64,000 nt of DNA from Magnolia sinica (taxonomy: Eukaryota; Streptophyta; Magnoliopsida; Magnoliales; Magnoliaceae), in assembly GCF_029962835.1 (NCBI RefSeq), contig NC_080589.1, forward strand, positions 16,203,586-16,267,585. The letters are read 5' to 3'. This document shows positions 37,025 to 49,034 of this stretch, in pieces. Every line of letters starts with the position of its first letter. Position 1 is the stretch's first letter. The notes beneath the pieces were generated by a model. The model had not been told where the DNA came from. It made no database searches and was given only the letters and a program-made list of their open reading frames with translations. Both the position numbers and the translations under genes were made by a program.

Positions 37025-37915
37025 TGAGGGAAGCTAGAAATTCAGTGAGGCAACCTAAAAATTGAGTGAGGCAACCTACGAATTGAGCAAGGAACCCTAG
37101 AAATTGAGCGAGGCAACCTACGAATTGAGCGAGGGAACATAGGATTTGAGCAAGGGAAACTAGAAATTCAACAAGGCAACCTAAAAATTGAGCAAGGAAA
37201 CCTAGGAATTAAGCGAGGGAAGCTAGGAATTGAGCGAGGCAACCTAAAATTGAGCGAGGCAACCTACGAATTAAGCGAGGAAAGTTAGAAATTGAGCGAG
37301 GCAACCTACGAATTGAGCGAGGGAACATAGGATTTGAGCGAGGGAAGCTAGAAATTCAGCGCGGCAACCTAAAAATTAAGCGAGGCAACCTAGAAATTGA
37401 GCGAAGAAAGCTAGAAATTGAGCAAGGCAACCTACGAATTGAGCGAGGGAAGCTAGAAATTCAGCGAGGAAACCTAGGAAATGAGCAAGGGAACATAGGA
37501 TTTGAGCAAGGGAAGCTAGAAATTCAGCGAGGGAACTTACGGATTGAGCGAGGCAACCTACGAATTGAGCGAGGGAAGTTAGGAATTGAGCGAGGGAAGT
37601 TAGAAATTGAGCAAGGGAACCTACGGATTGAGCAAGGCAACCTAAGAATTGAGCGAGGGAAGTTAGAAATTGAGCAAGGGAACCTACGGATTGAGCAAGG
37701 CAACCTAAGAATTGAGGGAGGGAAGCTAGGAATTGAGCGAGGGAACCACGAATTGAGCGAGGGAAGCTAGGAATTGTGCAGGGCAACCTAGAAATAGAGC
37801 AAGAGAACATAGGAATTGAGCGAGGGAACCTAGGAATTAAGCGAGGGAAGTTAGAAATTAAGCAAGGCAACGTACAAATTAAGCGAGGCAACCTAGGAAA
37901 TGAGCGAGGAAACCC
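37025..37915 (+). repeat. 21-bp array (gaattgagcgaggcaacctag)
   Basis: More than 40 units. The plus frame reads G-I-E-R-G-N-L heptads. The minus strand stays open for 186 codons only because 21 is a multiple of three. Confidence 0.92.
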
Positions 37916-39535
37916 GGTCGACTCCGTAAATGGCATTCACACCCCAAACATTAGAGATCGTTTTTTATTCCTCTAATAATTGAAACTGGAGAAACAAGTT
38001 TTTAAAATAATGCAAAAACCAACTTTGGTGTATGTGAAATCTTTTCGTATTTCAATTTTTGACTTAAGGTCAATGGCTATTGATAAGCATAAATGTTGGG
38101 AGTTTTGACGTTTTGAATGATTTACGAGGAATTATGCTTGAAGTGGCTTGTGGCTGCTACAACTGATAAGAAAAGGATAGCTTGATCCTGGGATTTAGGA
38201 GCAAGGGTTGTTGAATGTCATCGTTGAGTTAAGAAATCCTATAGGTAGCCCTAGTGAATGGGTTAGTAGTATGAGTTTTATATTTCACTTGCCTAAAACC
38301 TCAAGAAAATCAATTCTTTTTTATATTATTTACACTGCTACAAATTAGCATGTTGATTTTTTGCTTTCACATGTGTGCCTCTTCGAGATGCAACTGTGTC
38401 AGAACTGGAAGATTTAAGTTCTCATTTTATTGGTGGCTTATGCATGATGTGAGTGAGGTCAAACAAATGAGTATGAATTAAGACTTACCGAGGATTCTTT
38501 TCTTATTCCAGGCTTCTTATGCCATCTGGTACTCCTCTTTTTCTTATCTGGAAATGGAGTTAAACAAGTCAATCAAGCTCAACTAAAGTGGATCGAACAA
38601 GCCAATTGTGGCCAGCTCGGATCAGGCCGCTCCTTAATTCAGGTGGTTAGTTGAGATTCCCATGAAATTTTTGAAAATTATGTGTCTCCGTGGCTTGACA
38701 ACCGTTGCGATACTAGCATAATGTTATTGTCGGGCCCACACAGGGATTTCGTCGAACATAAAACACATCGGTGGATTTGCGCATTTATATAATCATCAAA
38801 TTTAACATATGTATAGCATTTATAAAGGAATTATGAAAGAGAAAACCCGATTAACAATGTTTTGGTTTTTGGGTCATCTGAACCTATCTAACATATGGAG
38901 TTTATAAGGATATTTGGAAAGAGAAAACCCGACTAGCCTAGGGTTTGGGTCAAGGGTCGGATCTCACCTCTTTGTCCTAAGGTTCTTTTTGCAAGGGCCC
39001 TGTGCCTAAGGAATCGCATGTCAGGACACATGCATGCGGCCATAGCTAAGAAAAATGGAAGAGAGCTCAAATTTGTTACCTTTTATCAGCCACAATTCGC
39101 ATTTACGGCGGTAGGGCCGCAGTCTCCAGCGAATGACGGATGTAGGAGTGTGGGAATTCCAATTTCCTGCTCCCCAAGCACTCACACCCTTTCCCCAATC
39201 CTCTCTCTCTTTTAAACCCATCCTTCTCTATTTTCTCTCTCTCAGCTGTTGTAAATTTGCTGTGGGAGTTAGGGAGAGAGGGTTTAAAGGTTTATATATA
39301 CCCTGCAGCTTAGTTCAGTTGGCCCCAGGTGCCACTTATTAGCTGAGATGGCCCTTTGGGCCCATATATGGTAAATCGGGCTACCCTGATGGCCCCTGGC
39401 CCATCTGAGTTATGAAATGGGTGCCCCATGGTCAGATAAGGGACTGTCCAATGTTTAAACTCAAACGGATGTGGGGATTTATCGCAATATTCCGATTTGC
39501 AATTAATAGTTACCGTTCCTAAAGCCAACGTAGAA
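37916..39535. other. Non-repetitive island with a promoter-like 5' end on the minus strand
   Basis: No known protein was recognised. On the minus strand near 39300-39020 there is a TATA-like tatatataaacc (about 39303-39292), a CT-rich leader, an ATG at 39221 and a possible donor (aaaag|gtaaca) near 39080. That arrangement resembles the captured 5' end of a host gene. The rest (37916-38990) is AT-rich with no coding sense. Confidence 0.35.
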
Positions 39536-39539
39536 AACG

Positions 39540-39925
39540 AGCGAAGCAACCTATAAATTGAGCGAGTCAACCTAGAAATTCAGCGAGGCAACTTATGAAT
39601 TGAGCAAGGCAACGTAGGAATTGAGCGAGGGAAGCTAAAAATTGAGTGAGGGAACCTAGCAATTGAGCGAGGCAACGTACAAATTCAGCGAGGCAACCTA
39701 TGAATTGAGCGAGGCAACGTAGGAATTGAGCGAGGGAACCTAGAAATTGAGTGAGGGAACCTAGCAATTGAGCGAGGCAACCTACAAATTGAGCGAGGCA
39801 ACGTAGAAATTGAGCAAGACAACATAGGAATTGAGCGAGGGTAAGTATAAGGTGAGATAGGGAAACTTGAAATTAGGCAGGGCAAACTAGAAGTTGAACA
39901 AAACAAGCATGAAAGTTGAGTGACG
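39540..39925 (+). repeat. 21-bp array (gaattgagcgaggcaacgtag)
   Basis: About 18 units of the same family, decaying toward the Ulp1 gene at its right edge. Confidence 0.9.
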
Positions 39926-40070
39926 GAAACATTTACACGTTATGAAATTTAATTCATTGTAAATTTTCTGAAGTACAAATTGTGCAGGGTACATACAACA
40001 CTATATATAATACAATATTCCTCAAAATTATCCTTTTCATCTCCTGCCTACAATAAGTATCATTTACAGG

Positions 40071-40693
40071 TTACAGACAAACAATCATCGCTATCGACTT
40101 CCTCCAATGTATAGTGAATTTTTGCATGTCTGTTCCCTCCAAGGTACGACCGCTGCACAGTATATCGATGAATTTCATTACAAATATGCCACAGTCAAAA
40201 CCATTGCATTGCTTTGGCACAGATTTCATGGATTTGGCAGTCCAAGTCTTCCCTTCATGCTCGGTGACGTCTCCGGTGGCATGGAAGAGAATCGGGAGCG
40301 CCTCCGTCATCAAATTGATCATCTGCTTATACTTTAGGAGAGCATTTGACACTAAGCTATCGATAATAATGATCTCCCGTTGTCTTGGATATAGGACCAT
40401 CAAGAACCAATGAGAGTTATCATGGTTGACGGGTACATAAACCTGTCCATGTTTAAGAAGTAGGCTATCAGTTAAAAAACATGATCAAAGAACACATTAC
40501 GACCTTTTTTGATGTTATGTGATGAATAAATTACCCGTTCACTATACCAAATCTCCTTGGCGTGTGATTTACTCTGCTGCTTGGCAATTGCGATGACATT
40601 GTTCATCATGCCTACCAACTTTACACGTTCCGAAGCAAACTTCGAGTCCCGATACACCCTTAGAGTCGGCATACTAGTTTGAAGGCATGGCTG
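40071..40693 (-). pseudogene. Ulp1/SENP-type (C48) cysteine protease domain, 3' exon
   Basis: Minus strand, after a gttacag acceptor at about 40694. The exon holds the complete catalytic set of SUMO proteases: His in VNHDNSHWFLMV, Asp in IIIIDSL, Gln and Cys in PKQCNGFDCGIFVMKF. It ends with TAA just after 40071. A 1-bp deficit in a T6 run (about 40488) shifts the frame between DHVF and DSLLLKHGQVYVPV; one more T would restore continuity, so it may be a real lesion or a homopolymer error. Members of this family remove SUMO from proteins. Plant MULEs carrying Ulp1-like genes (Kaonashi-type elements) are known from the literature. The 3' end is duplicated at 46707-46826. Confidence 0.85.
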
Positions 40694-40778
40694 TAACAAA
40701 AATCAAAGATCAATACAAGTAGAAAAACACGAATTAATTGAAAAAATAGGTTAGCAATACTCCGAACTAAATATTTAC

Positions 40779-42074
40779 CATAAAATAAGTGGGACAGAAC
40801 TTGCAATCTTGGGGATATGCAATTGCACAATCAGACTGCCTTTCCTCTAGGAAGTCAACATATTTGTCTATAGCCTACTCCACAAGATAATATGATTCAG
40901 CAATAATCGATTAAAAGATATAACTATATGAAAGTCAATGTATATAGACACTCTCATACGAATGCTTACCACGCTATCAACCCACGCATCATCTACCCAT
41001 ATAGACTTGAACCATGAAGCCTCTCCCGTCTCCTTATTTGCTTCATAGTATTTTTCTACCTCTTTGAGTTCATCCGTCGATAGCATCCTGAATGGATCCA
41101 TCTGTAGATGAAATGGTATCGGAGATGTAGGAAAGTTTACGGCTTCCTCAGGTCGCCTCACCACGTTCGGGGTTGTATTGATCGAAGACAGGGACAAGAA
41201 TGGAGAAACCATATAATAAGATGGCTTAAGTACCCTTTTAGTTCTCCTTACATAAACAGGAGGAGAAACGAGTGCTTCATCCAATAGATTATGCTCCGCC
41301 ATACCATACGATTGCACCTCCAACTCCACATTTCCCTGTTCTTTTTCTTCCATATCCTCAACTTTGACTTTCTTCTTCAACTCCTCGTCCTCATCCCTCA
41401 TAAACTGTCCTCTGTGTATATAGAAACATTCCTTCTCCTTCTTTAAGGCCTCCCTCTCTTTCGCTAAGTTTTCAGTTTCTCTCAATAACTCACACATCTA
41501 CCTATTCAACTCCTCGTTCATGATGAAAAATAATTCCTTCTCTTTCTTCAACTACACTCTCTCGTTTAGATCTACTTTCCATCTTTAACAATTCTTTCTC
41601 TTTCAACAACGCCTCCCTCTCATCAAGCCTCTCTTCTCTCTTTCTCAACTCTTCCTTCTCTTTCCTTAGCTCATCCCTCTCCTTCTTCAACTCCTCTCTC
41701 TCCTTCTTCAACTCATCTATCCCTACCCTAAATTCATCCATCAAAAGAGATGGTTTCACAATATTCCTCCCTGATCCCTCCCCAGTCTTAAGCCCTGTTA
41801 TGAGGGCGAAGTCCATCTCCGTGAATTGCAACCGTGTCCCCCGTATCTCAAGTATAAGATCCCCTTTATATCTTACAAGAAGAAGGTGAAATAGAGCCCC
41901 TATAAATCGAAAGGATGAGAGGTGCAACAAGAAGGAAAATGGAGATTGCTTGAATAGGCTTAACCGAGTATCATGCTTCTCTAATCCACCCTTCACCGTG
42001 TCGAACCACCATCTCAATGAACACTTAGAGGATGGGCTTGGGAATTGAGAACAAGAATCGTCACCTACAAACAT
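40779..42074 (-). pseudogene. DUF1985 and charged-helix N-terminal part of the Ulp1-type gene
   Basis: The frame 42074-41502 begins MFVGDDSCSQ and contains LRFTEM-like FTEMDFALITGLKTGEG, the signature of DUF1985, which commonly precedes Ulp1 domains in plant MULE-borne proteins. A charged stretch follows (REELKKERDELRKEKEELRK, about residues 125-175). A frameshift near 41570 and a TAG near 41498 break the frame. It resumes at 41497 through a linker to WVDDAWVDSV and a donor (gtaagc) at about 40968. A short exon (about 40853-40780) reads DKYVDFLEERQSDCAIAYPQ. The gene is thus multi-exon, decayed, and follows the DUF1985-helix-protease layout. Confidence 0.78.
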
Positions 42075-42139
42075 GTAATTGAAAATATATTAATAGCAAA
42101 TTTCACTACTTAAAGAATCATAACGCAAAAAATTAAATA

Positions 42140-43400
42140 TAGTTGAAATCGAGCGAGGCAACTAAGAAATTCAGCGACGGAACCGAGACAATGAGCGAGG
42201 GAACCTAGAATTTGAGCGCGGCTACCTATCAATTAAGCGAGGCAACCTAGGAATTGAGCGAGGGGAGTTAGAAATTGAGCGAGGGAATCTAGGAATTGAG
42301 CGAGGCAACGTAGGAATTGAGCGAGGGAAGCTAGAAATTGAGCGAGGGTACCTAGGAATTAAGTGAGAGAAGGTAGAAGGATCCTAGAAATTGAGCGAGG
42401 CAACGTAGTAATTGAGCGAGGCAATGTAAGAATTCAATGAGGGAAGGTAGAAATTAAGCGAAGGAAGCTAGAAATTCAGCGAGGCAACCTAGGATTTGAG
42501 CTAGGTTCCAATTGAGCGAGGCAACCTAGGAATTGAACGAAGGAACCTAGAAATTGAGCGAGGCAACTTAGGAAATTGAGCGAGGCAACGTAGGAATTCA
42601 GCGAGGTAACCTAGGAATTGAGTAAGGGAAGGTAGAAGGAACCTACGAATTGAGCGAGGCAACATAAGAATTCAGCGAAGGAAGGTAGAAATCGAGCGAG
42701 GGAAGCTAGAAATTGAGCGAGGGAACATAGGAATTCAACGAGGTAACCTAGGAATTAAGCGAGGGAAGGTAGAAATTGAGCAAGGGAAGCTAGAAATTAA
42801 GCGAGGCAACCTAAGAGTTGAGCGAGGCAACCTAACATTTGAGCGAGGGAAGGTAGAAATTGAGTGAGGAAAGGTAGAAATTGAGCAAGGCAATGTAGGA
42901 ATTTAGCGAGGCAATGTAGGAATCCAGCGAGGTAACCTAGGAATTGAGTGAAGGAAGGTAGAAATTGAGCGAGGGAACCTAGGAATTGACCGAGGCAAGG
43001 TAGGAATTGAGCGAGGCAACGGAGGAATTCAGCGAGGTAACCTAGGAATTGAGCGAGGGAAGTTAGAAATTGAGCAAGGGAAGCTAGAAAATGAGCGAGG
43101 CAACCTATCAATTGAGCGAGGGAAGCAAGGAATTGAGCGAGGGAAGCTAGAAATTAAACAAGGGAACATAGTAATTGAGCGAGGCAATGTAGGAATTGAG
43201 CGAATCAACGTAGGAATTCAGCGAGGTAACCTAGGAATTGAGCGAGGGAACCTAAAAATTGAGCAAGGCAACGTAGGAATTGAGCGAGGCAACCTAGGAT
43301 TTGAGCGAGGAAAGCTAGAAATTGAGCGAGAGAAACTAGAAATTGAGCGAGGCAACCTAGGAATTTAGCGAGGGAACCTAGGAATTGAGTGAGGCGGGAT
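42140..43400 (+). repeat. 21-bp array (gaattgagcgaggcaacctag)
   Basis: About 60 units with occasional single-unit deletions. The array borders the Ulp1-type gene on its 5' side. At the right edge it passes into accgtgaagtggagcgaatt, the other array type. Confidence 0.92.
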
Positions 43401-43735
43401 TAACCGTGAAGTGGAGCGAATTGAATGTGAAATACTTTTATTGGTCCACATCATTTTCGGTGACTCATCTCACATGTAGACTCCTACAGGTCAATATCAC
43501 ATCTGGGGACAATATATACATTGACTTCCCATTCCAGAGTGAAATGAGAAACAAAATCACCGGGATTGATCATGAAATGCATAGAAATGACCTTGAAAAT
43601 CTTTGAACTGGGGGTTATTTTAAAAATCCAAACATGATGGGACCTTGAAAATCTTGAAATTTTGGATAAGAAACAAAAAATTAGAACATGATGGGACTCA
43701 CGACAAGAACACATCATTATGGGCTATTGTGCTAA
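43401..43735. other. Short island between arrays
   Basis: No gene. It contains one decayed unit of the gatcatgaaatgcatag array type near 43567. Confidence 0.5.
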
Positions 43736-43739
43736 GCTC

Positions 43740-44990
43740 ATAATGAGCGGGCCAAACTGGAAATTGAGCGGGTAAACATGGAAATGAGCAGAAAAAACTA
43801 GAATTTCAGAGGGCCAAATTGGAAATTGAGCGGGCCAAACTAGAAATTGAGCGGGCCAAACTGAAAATTGAGCGGGACAAACTGGAAATTGAGCGGGCCA
43901 AGCTGGAAATTGAGCGGGACAAACTGGAAATTGAGCGGGACAAACTGGAAATTGAGCGGGCAAACATGGAAATGAGCGAGACAAACTAGAATTTCAGCGG
44001 GCCAAATTGAAAATTGAGTGGAACAAACTGGAAATTGAGAGGGCTAAACTGAAAATTAAGCGAGCAAACATGGAAATGAGCAGGACAAACTAGAATTTCA
44101 GCAGGCCAAATTGAAAATTGAGCAGGCCAAACTGGAAATTGAGTGAGCAAACATAGAAATGAGCGAGACAAACTAGAATTTCAGCGGGCCAAATTGAAAA
44201 TTGAGCGGAACAAACTGGGAATTGGAGAGGGCCAAACTGAAAATTGAGCGGGCAAACATGGAAATGAGCGGGACAAACTAGAATTTCAGCGGGCCAAATT
44301 GGAAATTGAGCGGGCCAAACTGAAAATTGAGCAGGCCAAACTGGAAATTGAGTGGGATAAATTGGAAATTGAGCAGGCCAAACTGGAAATTGAGGGAGCC
44401 AAACTGGAAATTGAGCTGGCAAACATGAAAATGAGTGGGACAAACTAGAATTTCTGCTGGCCAAATTGAAAATTGAGCAGAACAAATTGAAAATTGGAGA
44501 GGGCCAAACTGAAAATTGAGTGGGCAAATATGGAAATGAGCGAGACAAACTAGAATTTCAGCGGGCCAAATTGAAAATTGAGCAAAACAAATTGAAAAAT
44601 GGAGAGGGCCAAACTGAAAATTGAGCGGGCAAACATGGAAATGAGCGGCACAAACTAGAATTTCAGTGGGCCAAATTGAAAATTGAGTGGACAAATTGGA
44701 AATTGAACGAGCCAAACTAGAAATTGAGCCGGACAAACTGGAAATTGAGCAGGCCAAATTAAAAATTGAGTGGGATAAACTGGAAATTGAGCGGGCAAAA
44801 TTGGAAATTGAGCGGGCAAACATGGAAATGAGCGGGACGAATTAGAAATTGAGCGGGCCAAAATGGAAATTAAGCGGGACAAACTAGAAATTGAGTGGGC
44901 CGAACTGGAAATTGAGCGGGCCATACTGGAAATTGAGCGGGATAAACTGGAAATTGAGCGGGATAAATTGGAAATTGAGCAGACCTCGCT
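43740..44990 (+). repeat. 21-bp array (gaaattgagcgggccaaactg)
   Basis: About 60 units. In the plus frame most read E-I-E-R-A-K-L or E-I-E-R-D-K-L. A longer period of about 170-190 bp is visible (gcaaacatggaaatgagcgg followed by caaactagaatttcagcggg recurs at about 43765, 43955, 44060, 44145, 44245, 44410, 44525 and 44625), so a higher-order repeat exists. Confidence 0.92.
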
Positions 44991-45215
44991 CAATTCTTAT
45001 GTTCCCTCACTCAACTCCCAAGTTCCCTCGCTAAATTTCTAGGTTCCCTCGCTGAATTCCTAGGTTTCCTCGCTCATTTTCTAGGTTCCCTCGTTCAATT
45101 CCTCGGTTCCCTTGCTCAATTTATAGGTTGCCTCACTCAATTACTACGTTCCCTCACTTTATTCCGAGGTTTCATCGCTGAATTTTTAGGTTTCCCTCGC
45201 TGAATTTTTAGGCAT
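44985..45215 (-). repeat. 21-bp array in inverted orientation (tcgctcaattcctaggttccc)
   Basis: About ten units of the gcgaggcaac variant in reverse complement, head to head with the previous array at about 44988. Confidence 0.9.
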
Positions 45216-46550
45216 GATAATTTGAGATATAAATGGCCTGTACAGCAGCTACTTTCTTTGGTAGAAACTGCACTTATATAAGAAAAAAGAAAAGTGTAAC
45301 AAAAAAAGGATGAATCGGTGGATATGGGAAGCATACTAGAACAATCACATTACTGCACTTCCTATTACTCATTGACTACAACTCATCACTGTAACCTAGT
45401 TGCTGTTAGTACCTCACTGGTTTCAAATGGCTTATTTGAATTTAGAAGTATACCCAGGGCAATTTGACAATGAACAAGTTGCAACTTCCACAATCACAAC
45501 ACAACAGGAATTTTGGTCAAGTTCGGTGAGGTTGGTACAATGGCTTCACTTTGGGCTATTTGGGGGGAAAGGAACAATTGTTGCTTTTGTAACCTCCATA
45601 GTTCAGTTAGTATAGTTGTAAGGAGAATCAAGATTGATTTAGCAGGTTGGACTTCCAGCTCTAAGTCGGTCGACGCTTGTAAAGTTTTTGCTTTATTAAA
45701 ATTAAAATTCTTTGTGCCTTCCTCACGTAGGCCATTTATAAAAACATGAATCCTTCTCAGTACGACACTAATTACACATTGAATGGCTAAAAGTCCCTCT
45801 CTGAAAACTTCCAAGAAAAAGCACCAAACCAATACCAACTTCCAGCAATTCAACTAACAACTTTCTTACACTTCTCGGAAAGTTCAAGTTTAGTACTTAA
45901 CCACTAACAACTTCAAGTTCCATTCTCAAACCCAAGACTCATTGCTGACCAATTATAGACCATAATCTATGCCCCAAATCTTCTAAAAGACACCAATATG
46001 CAGGTTTCAACCACATTCTTCCAGTCGTTCCAATTCACACCGATGATTGAGCAAGATAAACAATTACCACATACAATCCCCATGGTCAACATTAAATCAC
46101 CAACAACTTCAAATCTCATTCCTTAAATCCAAGACTCACTCCCAAACAAATTAAACAACGAATGTTAAAATCCCATCTCTCAGAAAAAAAAAAAATTTTA
46201 AAAATGTCCAAGAAAATGCTAATTTCCAATTTCTAAAAGAAATCATTCAAAAACAAAATAACTACCAACTCAAAAGTCTCAAACAATTCTCGCGTTCAGT
46301 ATTAAACTACAAAACAACATTGATTCCGTTTTTGTTTAATTCGATACTCTCACCACCACACAAATGACACAACAATGCCAACAAGAACCATCTCCCAAAA
46401 CTTACAAACAGTTACAAGTTCAAATCTTTGAAAGTACAATGGCCTCAAAAACCCCCATGACCACTACTAGCAACAACTTTTCCACTCCCAAATTCAATAC
46501 TCTCACAACCAAAACAATTACAAACCAACCACTCAAAGATTTGTATGCGG
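45216..46550. other. Island with a LINE-like tail; remainder unrecognised
   Basis: Apart from the LINE-like piece at 45530-45715 (separate entry) this holds AT- and AC-rich sequence (45880-46360) without recognisable coding content. Confidence 0.4.
45530..45715 (+). pseudogene. C-terminal fragment of a LINE-type ORF2
   Basis: The plus frame reads ASLWAIWGERNNCCFCNL, then SIVVRRIKIDLAGWTSSS. The W.IW.ERNNR.F motif followed by a basic amphipathic tail is the usual end of plant non-LTR ORF2 proteins lacking RNase H. It was probably carried into the MULE along with neighbouring DNA. Confidence 0.65.
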
Positions 46551-46626
46551 GGTTCGGGGTCGACCGGGTAGGCTGGACAGGGGTTCGGGGTCGACCGGGT
46601 TGGTTGGACAACGGTTCGGGGTCGAC
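46551..46626 (+). repeat. Two and a half units of a 31-bp tandem repeat
   Basis: ggttcggggtcgaccgggt recurs at 46551, 46582 and 46613. It is GC-rich against an AT-rich background. A cggtcgac...aaatggcattcacacc junction also occurs at 37914, at the edge of another array. Confidence 0.85.
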
Positions 46627-46706
46627 GAGGTGGAAATGGCATTCACACCTCAACTGTAATGTGTTTTTTTTTATGTTTGTATTCTTTTGGCTTCGGCCTT
46701 TCTTTC

Positions 46707-46826
46707 AATACAACATTCCACAAAATTATCATTTTCATCTCATGCCTACGACAAGTATCATTTACAGGTTACAGACAAACAATCATACGCTATCAACTTC
46801 CTCCAATGTATAGTGAATTTTTACAG
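46707..46826 (+). repeat. Duplicate of the 3' end of the Ulp1-type gene
   Basis: 120 bp closely matching 40010-40131 in the same orientation (cctacgacaagtatcattta, cagacaaacaatcat, ctatcaacttcctccaatgt). It covers the last codons and 3' flank of the protease and runs straight into a 21-bp array. The interior of the element therefore duplicated internally. Confidence 0.85.
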
Positions 46827-48765
46827 GCAACCTATCAATTGAGCGAGAAAACCTAGGAATTGAGCGAGGGAAGCTAGAAATTGAGCGAGGGACGAACCTA
46901 GGAATTGAGCGAGGCAATGTAGGAATTCAGCGAAGTAACCTAGGAATTGAGTGAGGTAACCTAGAAATTGAGCGAGGGAACCTGGGAATTGAGCGAGGCA
47001 ACCTAGGAATTCAGCGAGGTAACCTAAGAATTGAGCGAGGTAACCCAGAAATTGAGCGAGAGAAGCTAGAAATTGAGCAAGGCAACCTAGGAATTGAGTG
47101 AGGCAACGTAGGAATTGAGCGAGGGAACCTAGAAATTCAGCGAGGTAACCTAGGATTTGAGCGAGGGAAGCTACAAATTGAGCGAGGGAACCTAGAAATT
47201 GAGTGAGACAACCTAGGATTTGAGCGAGGTAACCTAGGAATTGAGCGAGGCAACCTAGGAATTGGGCGAGGCAATGTACAAATTTAGCAAGGAATCCTAG
47301 GAATTGAGCGAGGGAAGCTAGGATTTGAGCGAGGCAACCTAGGAATTGAGCGAGGCAATGTAGGGATTGAGCGAGGTTACGTAAAAATTTAGCGAGGAAT
47401 CCTAGGAATTAAGCGAGGGAACCTAGAAATTTAGCGAGGGAAAGCGAGACAACCTAGAAATTAAGCAAGGCAGCATAGGGATTGAGCGAGGCAACGTAGA
47501 AATTCAGCGAGGAATCCTAAGAATTGAGCGAGGGAAGCTAGAAATTGAGCGAGGGAACCTAGAAATTCAGCGAGGCAACCTAGGATTTGAGCAAGGCAAT
47601 GGAAGCTACAAATTGTGTGTGGGAACCTAGAAATTGAGCGAGACAACCTAGGATTTGAGCGAGGCAACCTAGGAATTGAACGGGGGAAGCTAGAAATTAA
47701 GTGAGGCAACCTAGGATTTGAGCGAGGCAACCTAGGAATTGAATGAGGGAAGCTAGAAATTGAATGAGGAGACCTAGGATTTGAGTGAGGGAACCTAGAA
47801 ATTAAGCGAGGGAACCTAGAAATTGAGCGAAACAACCTATGAATTGAGCGAGGCAAGGTAGGAATTCAGCGAGGTAACCTAGGAATTGAGCGAGGCAACC
47901 TAGGAATTGAGAGAGGGAAGGTAGGAATTGAGCTGGGTAAGGTAGGAATTGAGTGAGGCAACCTAGGAATTGAGCGAGGAAAGCTAGAAATCGAGCAAGG
48001 CAACCTAGAAATTGAGTGAGGGAACCTAGGAATTGAGTGAGGCAACCTCTGATTTGAGCGAGGCAACGTAGGAATTCAGCGAGGCAATGTAGGATTTGAG
48101 CGAGGCAATTGAGGGAACCTAGGAATTGATGAAGAAAGCTACAAATTGAGTGAGGTTCGAGGGAACCTAGAAATTGAGCTAGGGAACCTAGAAATTGAGC
48201 AAGGCAACGTAGAAATTGGAGCGATGCGACCTAGAAATTGAGCGAGAGAACCTAGAAATTCAGTAAGGAAACCTAAGATTTGAGCAAGGCAACCTAGGAA
48301 TTGAGAGAGGAAAGTTAGAAATTGAACGAGGGAAGCTAGAATTTGAGCGAGGGAACCTAGAAATTCAGCGAGGCAACCTATAAATTAAGCGAGGCAACTT
48401 AGGAATTGAGCGAGACAACGTAGAAATTTAGCAAGGAAACCTAGGAATTGAGCTAGGGAAGATAGAGGAAGCTAGAAATTAAGTGAGGGAGGCTAGAAAT
48501 TGAGAGAAGGAACCTAGAAATTGAGTGAGGTAACCTATAAACTGAACGAGGCAATCTAGGAACTAAGCGAGGGAAGCTAAAAATTGAGCGAGGCAACCTA
48601 GAAATTGAGCGAGGGAACCTAGGAATTGAGCGAGACAACATAGAAATTTAGCGAGGCAACTTAAGAATTGAGCGAGGGAAGCTAGAAATTGAGCGAGAGA
48701 ACCTAGAAATTCAGCAAGACAACGTACAAATTCAGCGAGGCAACCAACGGATTGAGCGCTAGTTA
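46827..48765 (+). repeat. 21-bp array (gaattgagcgaggcaacctag), largest block
   Basis: About 90 units with small deletions. All apparent proteins here (LPRSIPR-, LAQFLAS-type peptides on the minus strand) are artefacts of the 21-bp period. Confidence 0.92.
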
Positions 48766-49030
48766 AATCATCAACAAAGATGAGAACGACTTTTTGGAGA
48801 GACTATCAATTCCCTTCACTTCATGGTCATTTTCATGCATTTCACGTTCAATTCTGGTGATTCTGTTTCATTTCACGGTCAATTCCCTTCACTTCATGAT
48901 CATTTTCATGCATTTTTTTTCTAAATAAACAAGCTAAAATAAAGGACAACTACTCCATTACAAGTCGTATTTTGTATCAAGCATTTTATTTGGGAGAGGA
49001 AAATTCGACATATCTTGTTAGCTTGAGGGG
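48766..49030. other. Short island
   Basis: Contains inverted units of the cacggtcaattcccttcact type (48815-48912) and AT-rich DNA. No gene. Confidence 0.6.
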
Positions 49031-49034
49031 AGGC

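Noticed and set aside
37376-37936. Long open frame on the minus strand (186 codons of LAQFLAS/LPRSIPR-type repeats), and similar ones at 42797-43111, 43724-44993, 47461-48066 and 48921-49522
   Set aside because: They lie wholly within 21-bp tandem arrays; a period divisible by three keeps several frames open on both strands. There is no unique start, no family and no sign of codon selection in these minus-strand frames.
42140-43400. Regular repeats of about 21 bp considered as a CRISPR array
   Set aside because: Units are directly tandem without unique spacers, in a eukaryotic transposon, with no cas genes.
46364-46813. 149-codon plus-strand frame
   Set aside because: It runs from AC-rich low-complexity DNA through a 31-bp tandem repeat into the duplicated Ulp1 end in the wrong sense; no family.
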